From NCBI RefSeq assembly GCF_002086695.1, contig NZ_MVIH01000001.1:620001-684000 (forward strand): a stretch of 64,000 nucleotides of DNA, written 5' to 3'. Both the position numbers and the translations under genes were made by a program. Source of the DNA: Mycolicibacterium rhodesiae. Its GTDB lineage: Bacteria; Actinomycetota; Actinomycetes; Mycobacteriales; Mycobacteriaceae. Shown here in pieces: positions 33,902 to 42,752 of this stretch. Every line of letters begins with the position of its first letter. Position 1 is the first letter of the stretch. A model generated the notes under the pieces. The model ran no database searches. It was not told the origin of the DNA and saw nothing but the letters and a program-made list of their open reading frames with translations.

Positions 33902-36900
33902 TTGTCGATCCGTATTGACGTTATCGCCGAGATCAACGAAAAGCGCCTGAAGGACCAATCGGAGAAGCTTCGCCGCGACGTGGACCGCGACCTGACGGCC
34001 GAATTCAATCAAATCGGCGTCAACGCAGGCAATTCCATGGCGCAGGGCCTAGCGCAATCCTCCGGTTCCGTCCAGAAGGAATTGCGCCGCAGCGTCGAAG
34101 CCTCGCAGGCTGCGGCGCTTAAGGAGCTTGGGTTAGAGACAGCTCGCCGCAAAGTCGATGCAGCATCTCGCGCAGCGATGAGGACCGAGCAGCTTCTCAA
34201 CGACGCTCGGCGTGGACACGTCCGCGATCTCGACACCGAAACGAAGTTAGAGGCCAAGCACGCCGCACAACTTGCGCAAGTCTCCTCGCTATCGGAGAAG
34301 GCAGCCCGCGCCGAGATCGCGCACACGAAGGCGCTCAACGCTCGTGCCGATGCCGAGCGTCGCCTCCATCGTGGCCGCCGTGACGCGGCTTCGCGCGCCG
34401 GTGTGGGTAGCAACCTCGCCGCTGGCGGTATGTCGTTGGTGTGGGCGGGTGCGGGGCCGCTGCTGCTTGCTGCTGCTGGTGCCGCCGCGTCACTGACCGG
34501 TGCGATTGCCTTGATGCCAGGTGTGATCGGCGCAGCCGGTACCGCGTTTGGTGCTATCGCTCTCGGCGTCCACGGGTTCGGCGACGCGATGAAGGAGACC
34601 GACCCGGCGAAGTTCGCCGCCGCCTTGCAAACCCTGTCGCCGAACGCCCGCGAAGCCGCACAGTCAATCAAGTCCATCATGCCCGTGCTGCACGACCTCC
34701 AGAAGTCCACGCAGGATTCCCTATTCAAGGGTGTCGGCGGTGAATTGACCGCACTGACCGAGACTTTCAGGGCACCACTACAGGGCCTCACCACGAGCGT
34801 GGCCGGTTCGTTCAATCAGGCGTTCCGTGCCATCGGTGCCGAACTGATGCAGCCGGAAAGCGCAGCCGCTCTGGGCCACGTCTTCGACAATATCTCGACC
34901 GCGTTCACGCAGATCGCGCCAGCCGCGCGCAGCTTCACCGACGCCCTAGTCAGGATCACCAGTGTCGGTTCGGATTTCTTCCCGGGAATGGCCAAGGCTC
35001 TTAGCGATGCTGCGGCCAAGTTCGCGAGTTTCATCGAGACCGCCCAGCGCACCGGACAGCTCAAGCAATGGATCTCGGAGGCACTGGACACCCTGAAGGT
35101 GCTGGGCGGCGTCGTCGTCAGTGTCGGCAAGGCGTTCGGGTCTCTGGCCCCCGCAGCCCGCGAGATACTGCCGCCCATCGCAGACATGCTGGAGAAGATC
35201 GCGGGCGTCCTGCGCGATCATCCATCCCTGATCTATGCGGTGGTCGGCGCGTTCACCGCGTGGAAGACCACTGAAGGCGTCGCCTCATTGACGACGGCAT
35301 TGCGCACTGTCTCAACACTTCTCGGGGTCACGATCCCCGCGTCAGCCGCAGCCGGCGCCGCCGCGACAAGTGCAGCGTGGGCACCGGTCCTCGCATCACT
35401 CGCCAAGTGGGCACCCGCGCTCGGTGTCGGTGCGATGCCCGACCAGCAGAACGCCGCCGACATGGGACTCATCCTGCCGGGTATCCCGCAGCTTGGCGGT
35501 GGCCCTGGTGCTCAGCGTCAACGCCGTGGCGTCGATGATCCCGCCGCCCCACCCGCCGCAGCACCGACCGGCCCCGGTTTCCTGGGCGGCTCGGTTGGTG
35601 TGCCTCATCCCACCGGGCCAAGCTGGTCGTTACCGGGCAACATCTTCGGATCGTCAAACACCTCTAACGGAGGTGGCTCGTCATCGAGTGGTTACAGCGG
35701 CCACGTAGAGGACACCCACGGCGCACTCGTGCCGAACGCTGAGCTCCTGAAACAAGCGCTGCAACAACTGTTTCCTGGTGTGCAGATCGGCGGTTACCGA
35801 GCACCGGACGGCTACAACGAGCACTCCAGCGGTGAAGCACTCGACATCATGGTCGGCGGCAACACAGCCCTCGGCAACGTCGTCAATCAGTGGTTGCTCC
35901 GAAACGCCGATGCCTTTGGCTTGCAATACGATTTGTGGCAACAGGCAGAGTGGGACCCGAACGGCACGGTCAAACCGATGGCCGACCGAGGTTCACCCAC
36001 CCAGAACCACCGCGACCACGTCCACGCTCGCGTCCGCCCTGGTGCTCCCGAGTCCGGCAACTACATGCCGGTCGGTTCGCAAGAGTGGAACTTCAACGGG
36101 ACAACGCCTGTCCGCGTGGAATCGTTTGGCTCGCAGGCCAGCCAGACCATGCAACAGAGCATCGGTGCGGGATTGGACTCTGACTTCGGCATCGGCAAGG
36201 GTCTCCCCGGCATCTTCGAAAGCCTCACGAAAATGTTGGCGAACCTCGCCATGGCCCCGATCCTCGGCGCGCTCTCCGGTGTGACGGGTGCCTTCGGCTC
36301 GGCGGGTCCCGGCTCTGGTCTGCTCGGTGCGCTCGCACCGCGTCAGAACGCCTTTGCTCAACAGATGCCAGATGCGCTCGGGCGCATCTCATCGCAGTCC
36401 GGTGGATCGTCCTCTGGCGGGCTGGCAAGCCTGTTCAGCGGTACCAGTACCCCGCAGGCCGGTTCGTCGGCATATGGCGACATGAATAGTCCGCAATCGT
36501 CCTCTCCGGGCCTCGGCACGTTGGGTTCAGCCGCATCGGGTGCCTCCTACAGCCCCGGCGCGGGATGGAACCTGCCGAACGCCACCGGCTCACGCAACAC
36601 CGCGCCTCGCGGTATCCCGCTCGGTCAGGGGATGCCGCAGTCTTCCGGCATCAGTATCGGCAAGGGCGGTGTGCTCGGCCTGATCGGCTCGGCGGCAACA
36701 TCGGCTGCCGGTTTGGCCGCTGGCATGGGTTCCATGGGTGGCGGTGGTGCAGCGGCTTCGGCTGCCGCCCAGATCGGTATCGATGAACTCAATCGCGCCA
36801 TCGGCTTTGGTGCGCAAGCGGTCGGTATCGGTGTTCAAGGTCTGATGGAGACGTTCCTACCCGTCGAATCGCAGCTAGCCGACCCAACGCGTGGGTGGTT

Positions 36901-37183
36901 TGGCCGCATCCTCGGTGGTGTCGCTGGTATCCGACCAGTCGCTGAAAACCTCGCTGGCGCAATGGGCAAGGGCGACAGGGCCAACACGGCGGGTAACGGT
37001 GATCAGCCACCGCTAACCGACGAACAGGTTGCCAAGCAGCGAGACCGAATCGGTTCCTCTGCAACCAACAACACGAACGTCGGCGGCGTCACCGTTAACG
37101 CCGAGCTTCATGGCCAACCCGACGCCAACGCGCAAGCGCTGCAGAATTTGACCACCCAATCATGGGCGGGGCAGAAGCGTTAA
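33902..37183 (+). CDS. Tape-measure protein with M15-type peptidase-like domain
   Basis: The protein has 1093 residues from a TTG at 33902 with a GAGGGGAG site; the longer frame from 33758 is not preferred. An N-terminal coiled-coil (residues 1-165, KRLKDQSEKLRRDVDRDLT) is followed by a hydrophobic segment (about 176-225), a helical repeat region and a Gly/Ser/Pro linker. Residues about 600-715 resemble the D-Ala-D-Ala carboxypeptidase/ARB-07466 C-terminal domain. IGGYRAPDGYNEHSSGEALD and NHRDHVHARV place zinc ligands His, Asp and His. The tail is Gly/Ala-rich. Tape measures set tail length and can carry cell-wall hydrolases. The other tail genes are absent here, and the gene precedes rather than follows the head module. 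Confidence 0.85.
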   Translation: MSIRIDVIAEINEKRLKDQSEKLRRDVDRDLTAEFNQIGVNAGNSMAQGLAQSSGSVQKELRRSVEASQAAALKELGLETARRKVDAASRAAMRTEQLLNDARRGHVRDLDTETKLEAKHAAQLAQVSSLSEKAARAEIAHTKALNARADAERRLHRGRRDAASRAGVGSNLAAGGMSLVWAGAGPLLLAAAGAAASLTGAIALMPGVIGAAGTAFGAIALGVHGFGDAMKETDPAKFAAALQTLSPNAREAAQSIKSIMPVLHDLQKSTQDSLFKGVGGELTALTETFRAPLQGLTTSVAGSFNQAFRAIGAELMQPESAAALGHVFDNISTAFTQIAPAARSFTDALVRITSVGSDFFPGMAKALSDAAAKFASFIETAQRTGQLKQWISEALDTLKVLGGVVVSVGKAFGSLAPAAREILPPIADMLEKIAGVLRDHPSLIYAVVGAFTAWKTTEGVASLTTALRTVSTLLGVTIPASAAAGAAATSAAWAPVLASLAKWAPALGVGAMPDQQNAADMGLILPGIPQLGGGPGAQRQRRGVDDPAAPPAAAPTGPGFLGGSVGVPHPTGPSWSLPGNIFGSSNTSNGGGSSSSGYSGHVEDTHGALVPNAELLKQALQQLFPGVQIGGYRAPDGYNEHSSGEALDIMVGGNTALGNVVNQWLLRNADAFGLQYDLWQQAEWDPNGTVKPMADRGSPTQNHRDHVHARVRPGAPESGNYMPVGSQEWNFNGTTPVRVESFGSQASQTMQQSIGAGLDSDFGIGKGLPGIFESLTKMLANLAMAPILGALSGVTGAFGSAGPGSGLLGALAPRQNAFAQQMPDALGRISSQSGGSSSGGLASLFSGTSTPQAGSSAYGDMNSPQSSSPGLGTLGSAASGASYSPGAGWNLPNATGSRNTAPRGIPLGQGMPQSSGISIGKGGVLGLIGSAATSAAGLAAGMGSMGGGGAAASAAAQIGIDELNRAIGFGAQAVGIGVQGLMETFLPVESQLADPTRGWFGRILGGVAGIRPVAENLAGAMGKGDRANTAGNGDQPPLTDEQVAKQRDRIGSSATNNTNVGGVTVNAELHGQPDANAQALQNLTTQSWAGQKR

Positions 37184-37190
37184 GCGACCC

Positions 37191-37441
37191 TGCCTCGGCT
37201 GTGGTCGGCTCTCGCCGAACACCCGCTGTCCAAGCTGCACACGCGAGTACCGCACCGCCCGCTGGGAACACCCCGCCTTAGAGCGTGGGGCACACCTAGC
37301 GGGCGTTGCGCGCTCCGCATCCTGTGCGATGGCGCACCCGCGACCACGTGGGACCACATCGACGGTGACGCCACCAACCACGCGATCACCAATCGCCAAC
37401 CATCTTGCCGCTCATGTAACTCAGCCAAGGGCGGCCACTAG
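37191..37441 (+). pseudogene. HNH endonuclease remnant, probably frameshifted
   Basis: In one frame CLGCGRLSPNTRCPSCTREY (from 37191) is the zinc-finger start of a phage HNH endonuclease. The expected ending, TTWDHIDGDATNHAITN followed by PSCRSCNSAKGGH and a stop at 37439-37441, lies in another frame (shift of -1 or +2). No good start codon precedes the first part. The position directly before terminase is normal for these packaging-associated HNH proteins. The break lies somewhere in 37250-37330. A sequencing error is an alternative to true decay. Confidence 0.55.
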
Positions 37442-37521
37442 ACCACCCGGCGGGGTTCGTAGGGGTACTTGCCCCGCCGGGTCTACACCTCTCGGGAGAC
37501 CAACATTACGGACGCCTATAG

Positions 37522-38916
37522 GTGGCGTTGAGCGCTGGGCCAAAGGTCTCTGCGAATCTCAAGCCGCTACCCCCGAAGCGTTCACCAGTCCCGTGGATCG
37601 AACACGCCACGGGGGAGAAGCTTTACACCTGGCAGCGCGAACTACTGCGCGAGTTGACCGCACCTGATCGGCCCCGAGTTTATTACGCCCAGATCGCACG
37701 TAAGAACGGAAAGACCCGGGCCGCAGCATGTTTGGGACTGCTGGAGATATGCCTCAAGAAACAGCGCCACGTCTACGCCATCTCCGACAGCGAGCGCAAC
37801 CTCAACAGCGTATTGATGCGCGAGCTACACGACTTGATCAACGGCTCCGAACATCTGCGCCATTCATTGTGGATCTTCAAAGACAAGATCGAATGCCCCG
37901 AGACTGGCTCATTCATTCAAGTCAGACCGGGCAACTTCAAAGCCGCACAGGGCATTAACCCGCATCTCGTCCTCGCTGATGAGGTCCACCTCCTGCCGTC
38001 CGAAGTGTGGGACGGGATGCAACAGGCGGGCCGCGCACGTACCGACGCCTTGCTGTTCGGCATCACCACGCCGGGTTACGACCTGACGTGTCGGGCGCAC
38101 GAGCTTTACCAATCGGTGAAGTCCGGTGACCTACCGGGGCGCATCTATGAGGCCGATCCCGCTCTACCGCTTGATGACAGGAACAACTGGCGGGTGGCCA
38201 ACCCGTGCATCGGCCGGCCCGGATTCGCCGAGGCGCTGGAGTACGACTACAAGACGCTGCCCGAACACGAGTTCCGGCGATTCGCCCTCGGCTGTTGGAC
38301 GGCAACGCATTCCGCGTGGTTGCCCTACGGGGCGTGGGACGCGCTCACCACGTACGACGAACCGCCACAAGGTACCCGCGTATGGCTGGGCTTTGACGGT
38401 TCCTATTCCGGCGACAGCACCGCACTCGTGGGCTGCACTCAAGACGGGCACCTGTTCGTTGTCGGGTGCTGGGAGAACCCCGGTCGGCAAGGCTGGCGGG
38501 TCCCGCGTGATGACGTGTTGGACACCGTGGCCCACGCCTTCGAGCACTTCGACGTGCAAGAACTAGCGTGCGACCCGCCGTATTGGCAGTCCGAGATTGC
38601 GCAGTGGGGCGCACGGTGGGGCGACAAGGTCATTGAAATCCCCACCTACAGCGTGGCCCGCATGGGTCCCGCCTGCTCTAGCTTCCACGCCGCCGTGATG
38701 GACGGCGCACTCTCGCACAGCGGTGATGCACGTCTGGCCCGCCACGTCAGCAACGCTGTCGTGAGGTCCACGCCGCACGGGGATGTCATCACGAAGCCGG
38801 ACAAGGATTCCCCGGCCAAGATCGACCTCGCGGTTGCCGCCGTCCTGGCGCACAGCCGCGCCAGTGTCGCCGTGACCAAGCCGAAGGCCAAGCCGTTCGT
38901 GCTCTGGTCGGCCTGA
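37522..38916 (+). CDS. Phage terminase large subunit
   Basis: The protein has 464 residues from the GTG at 37522. The ATPase part has a Walker A-like QIARKNGKT (about 57-65) and Walker B HLVLADEVHLL (about 148-158). The nuclease part has LGFDGSYSGDST (about 291-302) and a late KIDLAVAAVLAHS with metal-binding Asp residues. It packages DNA into proheads and cuts concatemers. No small-subunit gene is evident between the HNH remnant and this gene. Having its own terminase lets the element package itself independently of a helper's packaging enzyme. Confidence 0.92.
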   Translation: MALSAGPKVSANLKPLPPKRSPVPWIEHATGEKLYTWQRELLRELTAPDRPRVYYAQIARKNGKTRAAACLGLLEICLKKQRHVYAISDSERNLNSVLMRELHDLINGSEHLRHSLWIFKDKIECPETGSFIQVRPGNFKAAQGINPHLVLADEVHLLPSEVWDGMQQAGRARTDALLFGITTPGYDLTCRAHELYQSVKSGDLPGRIYEADPALPLDDRNNWRVANPCIGRPGFAEALEYDYKTLPEHEFRRFALGCWTATHSAWLPYGAWDALTTYDEPPQGTRVWLGFDGSYSGDSTALVGCTQDGHLFVVGCWENPGRQGWRVPRDDVLDTVAHAFEHFDVQELACDPPYWQSEIAQWGARWGDKVIEIPTYSVARMGPACSSFHAAVMDGALSHSGDARLARHVSNAVVRSTPHGDVITKPDKDSPAKIDLAVAAVLAHSRASVAVTKPKAKPFVLWSA

Positions 38917-39014
38917 TCATGCTGCGCCGCAACGAGATCCACGCTCCAAGGTAGCTGGCTGATGCATTCGTGCTGGTCAGAGACTTGCCGGAAAGTCTGA
39001 AAGGTTAGCCAGCC

Positions 39015-39036
39015 TCCCGACCCAGGGGCGGGTTTT
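39015..39036 (+). terminator. Hairpin plus T tract between terminase and portal
   Basis: CCCGACCC (39016-39023) pairs with GGGGCGGG (39025-39032 region) through a bulged A and is followed by TTTT. It lies about 100 bp after the terminase stop in a 212-bp gap that otherwise holds only the portal ribosome site. Confidence 0.55.
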
Positions 39037-39128
39037 CACTCACTCACACCACCAAAACATGCCGTGACCAGCACGGACGCCTTCGCGCGCCCGAAATTCC
39101 GGCACTGATCCACCAGTTTGGAGACTCA

Positions 39129-40301
39129 TTGTCCCTGCTCAGGCGCGCTTTTCAGCGTCCACCCGATCCGCCGGCCCCCGCCGAACAGCGCAACTACTCA
39201 ATCGCTGATCCGCGCGTTGTCGAGTTGTTCGGCGGCAACCGATCACTGACCGGCGTCAACGTTTCCGAGCACAACATGATGGGCGTCGCGGCGGTCTGGC
39301 GCTGTGTCCACATCATCGCGGGCGGCATCGCGACCCTGCCGCTGCGGGCCATCCGCGAACACAACGGCATCACCGAGCGCGTCCCGTCCTGGCTCGACAA
39401 TCCCGCTGGGGGACTGACCCGGTTCGAACTGATTCAGACCACGGTGGCCCACCTACTGCTGTGGGGCAATGCCTACCTCGCCCACGTCTACGGCGGCGCT
39501 GGGCAGTTGATGGGCGTCAGCCCGATCCACCCGTCAGCGGTCGGCATCGACGTAGACGACCAGGGCCGCAAAAGCTACCGCGTCTCACTGCTCAACGGCA
39601 CCACCGAGATGTTCACCGACGCCACCCTGACCCACATCAAGGGTGTCTCCACCGATGGCATCTGCGGTCTGTCACCTCTCCAGTTGGCGCGTAACGGCGC
39701 CTTCGGTACCGCGCTCGCGGCGGACCAGGGCGCGGCGAACTTCCACGGCCACGGCCCGACGATCAGCGCCATTGCGTCGTTCGATGAGTCCACCACCAAG
39801 GACGACGCAAAAGAACTCGCGGCCCAGATCGACGGGGGTCTGACCGGCCCCGCCAACGCGGGCCGTATCGGGTTCATCAACCGCAACATCCAGATCCATC
39901 CCTTCATGGTCAGCAACGAGGACAGCCAATGGCTGGAGTCGCGCGCTTTCCAGAAGTCTGAAATAGCAACGTGGTTCGGCGTCCCCGACAGCCTCGTCGG
40001 CCTATCCGAGAAGCAATCTAGTTGGGGCACAGGCATTGCCGAGATGCACAAGGCCATGGCCTCGTGGACGTTCAAGCTGTGGAGTTCTCCACTTGAAGAC
40101 CGCCTGTCTCTGATCCTGCCGCCCGCAGTGCGAGCCGAGTTCGACTACCGCGCCTTGCTATCCCCGGCACCCGAGGCCGAAATCGGTCTGCTCATCGCCC
40201 AAGTCGGGGCGGGCCTGATGTCCACCAACGAGGCACGGCGGGTGCTCAACCTGCCACCCATCGCGGACGCCACCACGACGACACCGGAGGTTCCCCAGTG
40301 A
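39129..40301 (+). CDS. HK97-type phage portal protein
   Basis: The protein has 390 residues from a TTG at 39129 with a GGAGAC site. Typical portal segments are present: NMMGVAAVWRCVHIIAGGIA near residue 49, LLLWGNAYLAHV near 110, and VPDSLVGLSEKQSSWGTGIAE near 287. The portal ring is the DNA entry point of the capsid and the docking site for terminase and connectors. Its end overlaps the protease GTG (GTGA), so portal and protease are coupled. Confidence 0.92.
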   Translation: MSLLRRAFQRPPDPPAPAEQRNYSIADPRVVELFGGNRSLTGVNVSEHNMMGVAAVWRCVHIIAGGIATLPLRAIREHNGITERVPSWLDNPAGGLTRFELIQTTVAHLLLWGNAYLAHVYGGAGQLMGVSPIHPSAVGIDVDDQGRKSYRVSLLNGTTEMFTDATLTHIKGVSTDGICGLSPLQLARNGAFGTALAADQGAANFHGHGPTISAIASFDESTTKDDAKELAAQIDGGLTGPANAGRIGFINRNIQIHPFMVSNEDSQWLESRAFQKSEIATWFGVPDSLVGLSEKQSSWGTGIAEMHKAMASWTFKLWSSPLEDRLSLILPPAVRAEFDYRALLSPAPEAEIGLLIAQVGAGLMSTNEARRVLNLPPIADATTTTPEVPQ

Positions 40302-40870
40302 CCGCCACCCATCTCTATATCGAGTGCCGCTCGGAGATTACCGGCGATACCCTGACCGGCTACGCCTCCACATTCGGAACGTACGCCGATCTCGGCTCCT
40401 ACGTGGAGACATTCGCGCCCAACGCATTTGATGCGGTGCTGGCCGATACCGCTACAGACGTTCGTGCGTTCTATCAGCACGACTCAGCCATGCTCTTGGG
40501 GCGCCAGTCCTCCGGAACGCTGAAACTCTGGACCGATTCGACGGGATTGGGCTATGAACTCGCCCTCCCGAAAACCTCTTACGCCAACGACGTTCGCGAA
40601 CTCGCTGCGCGTGGAGACCTCTCCGGGATGTCCATCGGGTTCCGACCCGATCAGCAGACCTGGACGAAATTGGGCAGCCGCGATCTGCGGACCCACATCA
40701 GTGTCGGTGCCCTAGTGGAGATCTCGCCGGTCAGCGTACCCGCGTACGGCTCCACCACCGCACAACTCCGGTCACTCGACCACATCACCACCACTCAGGC
40801 CATCGACGGCCGCACCCAACTGTTCCGCGCTTGGTTCGCGGCACTTACCGAAAGGTACCCATTTGACTAA
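40298..40870 (+). CDS. HK97 family prohead protease
   Basis: The protein has 190 residues from the GTG at 40298. It has the herpes-assemblin-like serine protease fold, with catalytic His61 in RAFYQHDSAMLLGR and Ser112 in LSGMSIGFRP. Early GYASTFGTYADLG and late LVEISPVSVPAYG segments are family signatures. It cleaves the scaffold-like N-terminus of the capsid protein during maturation. The capsid TTG start lies 8 bp inside its end. Confidence 0.92.
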   Translation: MTATHLYIECRSEITGDTLTGYASTFGTYADLGSYVETFAPNAFDAVLADTATDVRAFYQHDSAMLLGRQSSGTLKLWTDSTGLGYELALPKTSYANDVRELAARGDLSGMSIGFRPDQQTWTKLGSRDLRTHISVGALVEISPVSVPAYGSTTAQLRSLDHITTTQAIDGRTQLFRAWFAALTERYPFD

Positions 40871-42038
40871 AGAGCAGATTCTGGCCCGTCTGGCCGAACT
40901 GAACACCGCCACCGAGGCCCGCTCGCTCACCGACGAGGAAAACGCCGAGTGGAAGGCCCTGCAAGCCGACATGGGCCGGATCAACGACACCGAACAGTTC
41001 CGCGCCTCCTACAAGGCGTACGTGACACCGGCCAACCACGTTGGTGTCCACGTCGGCACCCCGAAGGTCGATGACACCGAGATGCGCGCCTTTAGCGATT
41101 ATCTCCGCACTGGTAAGGGCAACGCTGATCTGGAGAGCCGCGCGCAGACCGTGGGCAGCAACGCCGGTGGCGGCTACCTGGTCCCGCAGACGATGTTGGA
41201 TCGCATTGAAACCCGGATGAAGGCGTTCGGTGGGATCGCCAGCGAGGCGCAGGTTGAGGCGACCGATAGTGGTGAAACACTGACGTTTCCGACCAACGAC
41301 GACACCGCGAATAAGGCGGTCATTGTGGGGGAGAACGCAACCCCGACTAGTGGTGGTGCGGATCTGACCCTTGGTCAGGTGTCGGTTGGCGCCTACACGT
41401 GGACCACATCGGGCGCTAACCAGAATCCCATCTCGATCACCTGGCAGTTGCTGCAGGACTCGAATCGGGATATCGCCGCGCTGGTGGCCGACCGGATCGC
41501 GGAGCGATTCCAGCGGGGCCAAGCTGATTTTTGGGTGAACGGAACCGGTTCGTCGCAGCCTTTCGGCATCACGACCAACACCACGACCACCTCGATGTTC
41601 ACCGCCGCCACCATCGATAAGGATGAGCTGATCGCGGCTGTGCACGATGTCGACCCGGCGTATCGCAACGATGCCATCTGGGTGTTCAACGACGCGACCC
41701 TGGAGGCGATCCGCAAGCTGGAGGACTCGACCGGTCGCCCATTGTGGACTCCGCAAGCGAGCGCTGGCCTGGAGGGGTCCATTGGTGGGACTCTGCTCGG
41801 CCACCGCGTGGTGATCGATCAGTCGTTCGCCAACTACACCGATGGTGGGACCAACAAGTGGGGCGTATTCGGTGCTGTGAAGACCGGTTACCTCATTCGA
41901 CGGGTTAACGGCATGCGCCTGATCGTGGACGACTACAGCGGCAAGTCGGCGGCCCGCATCGAGTACGCCGCGCATGTCCGCGCTGACGGCACCGTGCAGA
42001 ATCCTCACGCCTACACCGTGTTGAAGAACGCCGCCTAA
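40863..42038 (+). CDS. HK97-fold major capsid protein
   Basis: The protein has 391 residues from a TTG at 40863 preceded by GAAAGG. The first 90 or so residues are helical and charged (MTKEQILARLAELNTATEAR), the scaffold-like delta domain. The body contains NAGGGYLVPQTMLDRIETR, FWVNGTGSSQPFGI and VFNDATLEAIRKLEDSTGRP, typical of HK97-family capsids. The stop overlaps the next ATG (TAATG). With terminase, portal and protease it makes a complete head module. Confidence 0.92.
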   Translation: MTKEQILARLAELNTATEARSLTDEENAEWKALQADMGRINDTEQFRASYKAYVTPANHVGVHVGTPKVDDTEMRAFSDYLRTGKGNADLESRAQTVGSNAGGGYLVPQTMLDRIETRMKAFGGIASEAQVEATDSGETLTFPTNDDTANKAVIVGENATPTSGGADLTLGQVSVGAYTWTTSGANQNPISITWQLLQDSNRDIAALVADRIAERFQRGQADFWVNGTGSSQPFGITTNTTTTSMFTAATIDKDELIAAVHDVDPAYRNDAIWVFNDATLEAIRKLEDSTGRPLWTPQASAGLEGSIGGTLLGHRVVIDQSFANYTDGGTNKWGVFGAVKTGYLIRRVNGMRLIVDDYSGKSAARIEYAAHVRADGTVQNPHAYTVLKNAA

Positions 42039-42184
42039 TGCGCACTGTGCGCCAGTTGCAGGCCCGTGAGGCAGCGCTGGTGGCCGAACTCGCCGAAGTC
42101 CGCGCGGTACTCGCCGCGCGGACTGGCGAGGTCGCCCCAGAAGACAAGCCCGCGAAGCGAACCCGGCGTAAGGCGGTGCAATGA
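42038..42184 (+). CDS. Small helical protein between capsid and connector
   Basis: This 48-residue product starts at the ATG at 42038, overlapping the capsid stop, and ends overlapping the connector ATG (ATGA). It is a charged helix (QLQAREAALVAELAEVRAVL) with a basic tail (KRTRRKAVQ). Such short genes are common at this position in head modules. The overlaps on both sides argue that it is translated; its role is unknown. Confidence 0.65.
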   Translation: MRTVRQLQAREAALVAELAEVRAVLAARTGEVAPEDKPAKRTRRKAVQ

Positions 42185-42744
42185 CCTACCCCGATCCCGC
42201 CGACCTCGCGCAGTGGCTAGGCGTAGACGCCGAAAACCCTAATGTGGTCTGGTGCATCGAGTCTGCCGCCGATGCCGTCGAGAAGGCCTGTGGCCGAACG
42301 TTCCGAGCTGTCACCGATCCCGAACAGCGGACCTATCTGACCCGCCACTTTCACGGTCGGACATTCGTCGATGTCGACGACGTGATGACCGCAGACGGTC
42401 TATTGGTGGAGGTTGACGGCGTGGAGGTCACTTCCTTCACATTGTTGCCACCCAATGCCGCTCAGCGTGGGAAGCCTTGGACGCAAGTTGAATTGCCAAT
42501 GGGCACTCATGGTTGGGTCGCGGTCACCGGACGCTGGGGGTGGACTGAGACTGAGATCCCTTCGGCTATCCGTATAGCTACGGTGATCACCGCCGCCCGC
42601 TTGTACGACCGCCGGCAGAACGTGGCGGGCTCCTTGTCGGAGCAAAGAATTGACGACGTCGAATCCACTTGGCGGGTGTCAGCACTCGATACCGACGTTG
42701 AAATTTTGGTTGCTCCATACCGAAGAATATGGGCCGCAATCTGA
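42181..42744 (+). CDS. Head-tail connector (gp6-like) protein
   Basis: The 187-residue protein begins DPADLAQWLGVDAENPNVVW, continues with AADAVEKACGRTFRAV and has a late helix (PSAIRIATVITAARLYDRRQ). This is the layout of HK97 gp6/SPP1 gp15-type connectors that close the portal after packaging. It is the last gene of the head module. The convergent TIR gene ends 8 bp beyond its stop, where phages would normally encode tail completion and major tail proteins. Confidence 0.8.
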   Translation: MTYPDPADLAQWLGVDAENPNVVWCIESAADAVEKACGRTFRAVTDPEQRTYLTRHFHGRTFVDVDDVMTADGLLVEVDGVEVTSFTLLPPNAAQRGKPWTQVELPMGTHGWVAVTGRWGWTETEIPSAIRIATVITAARLYDRRQNVAGSLSEQRIDDVESTWRVSALDTDVEILVAPYRRIWAAI

Positions 42745-42752
42745 TTGCGGGC

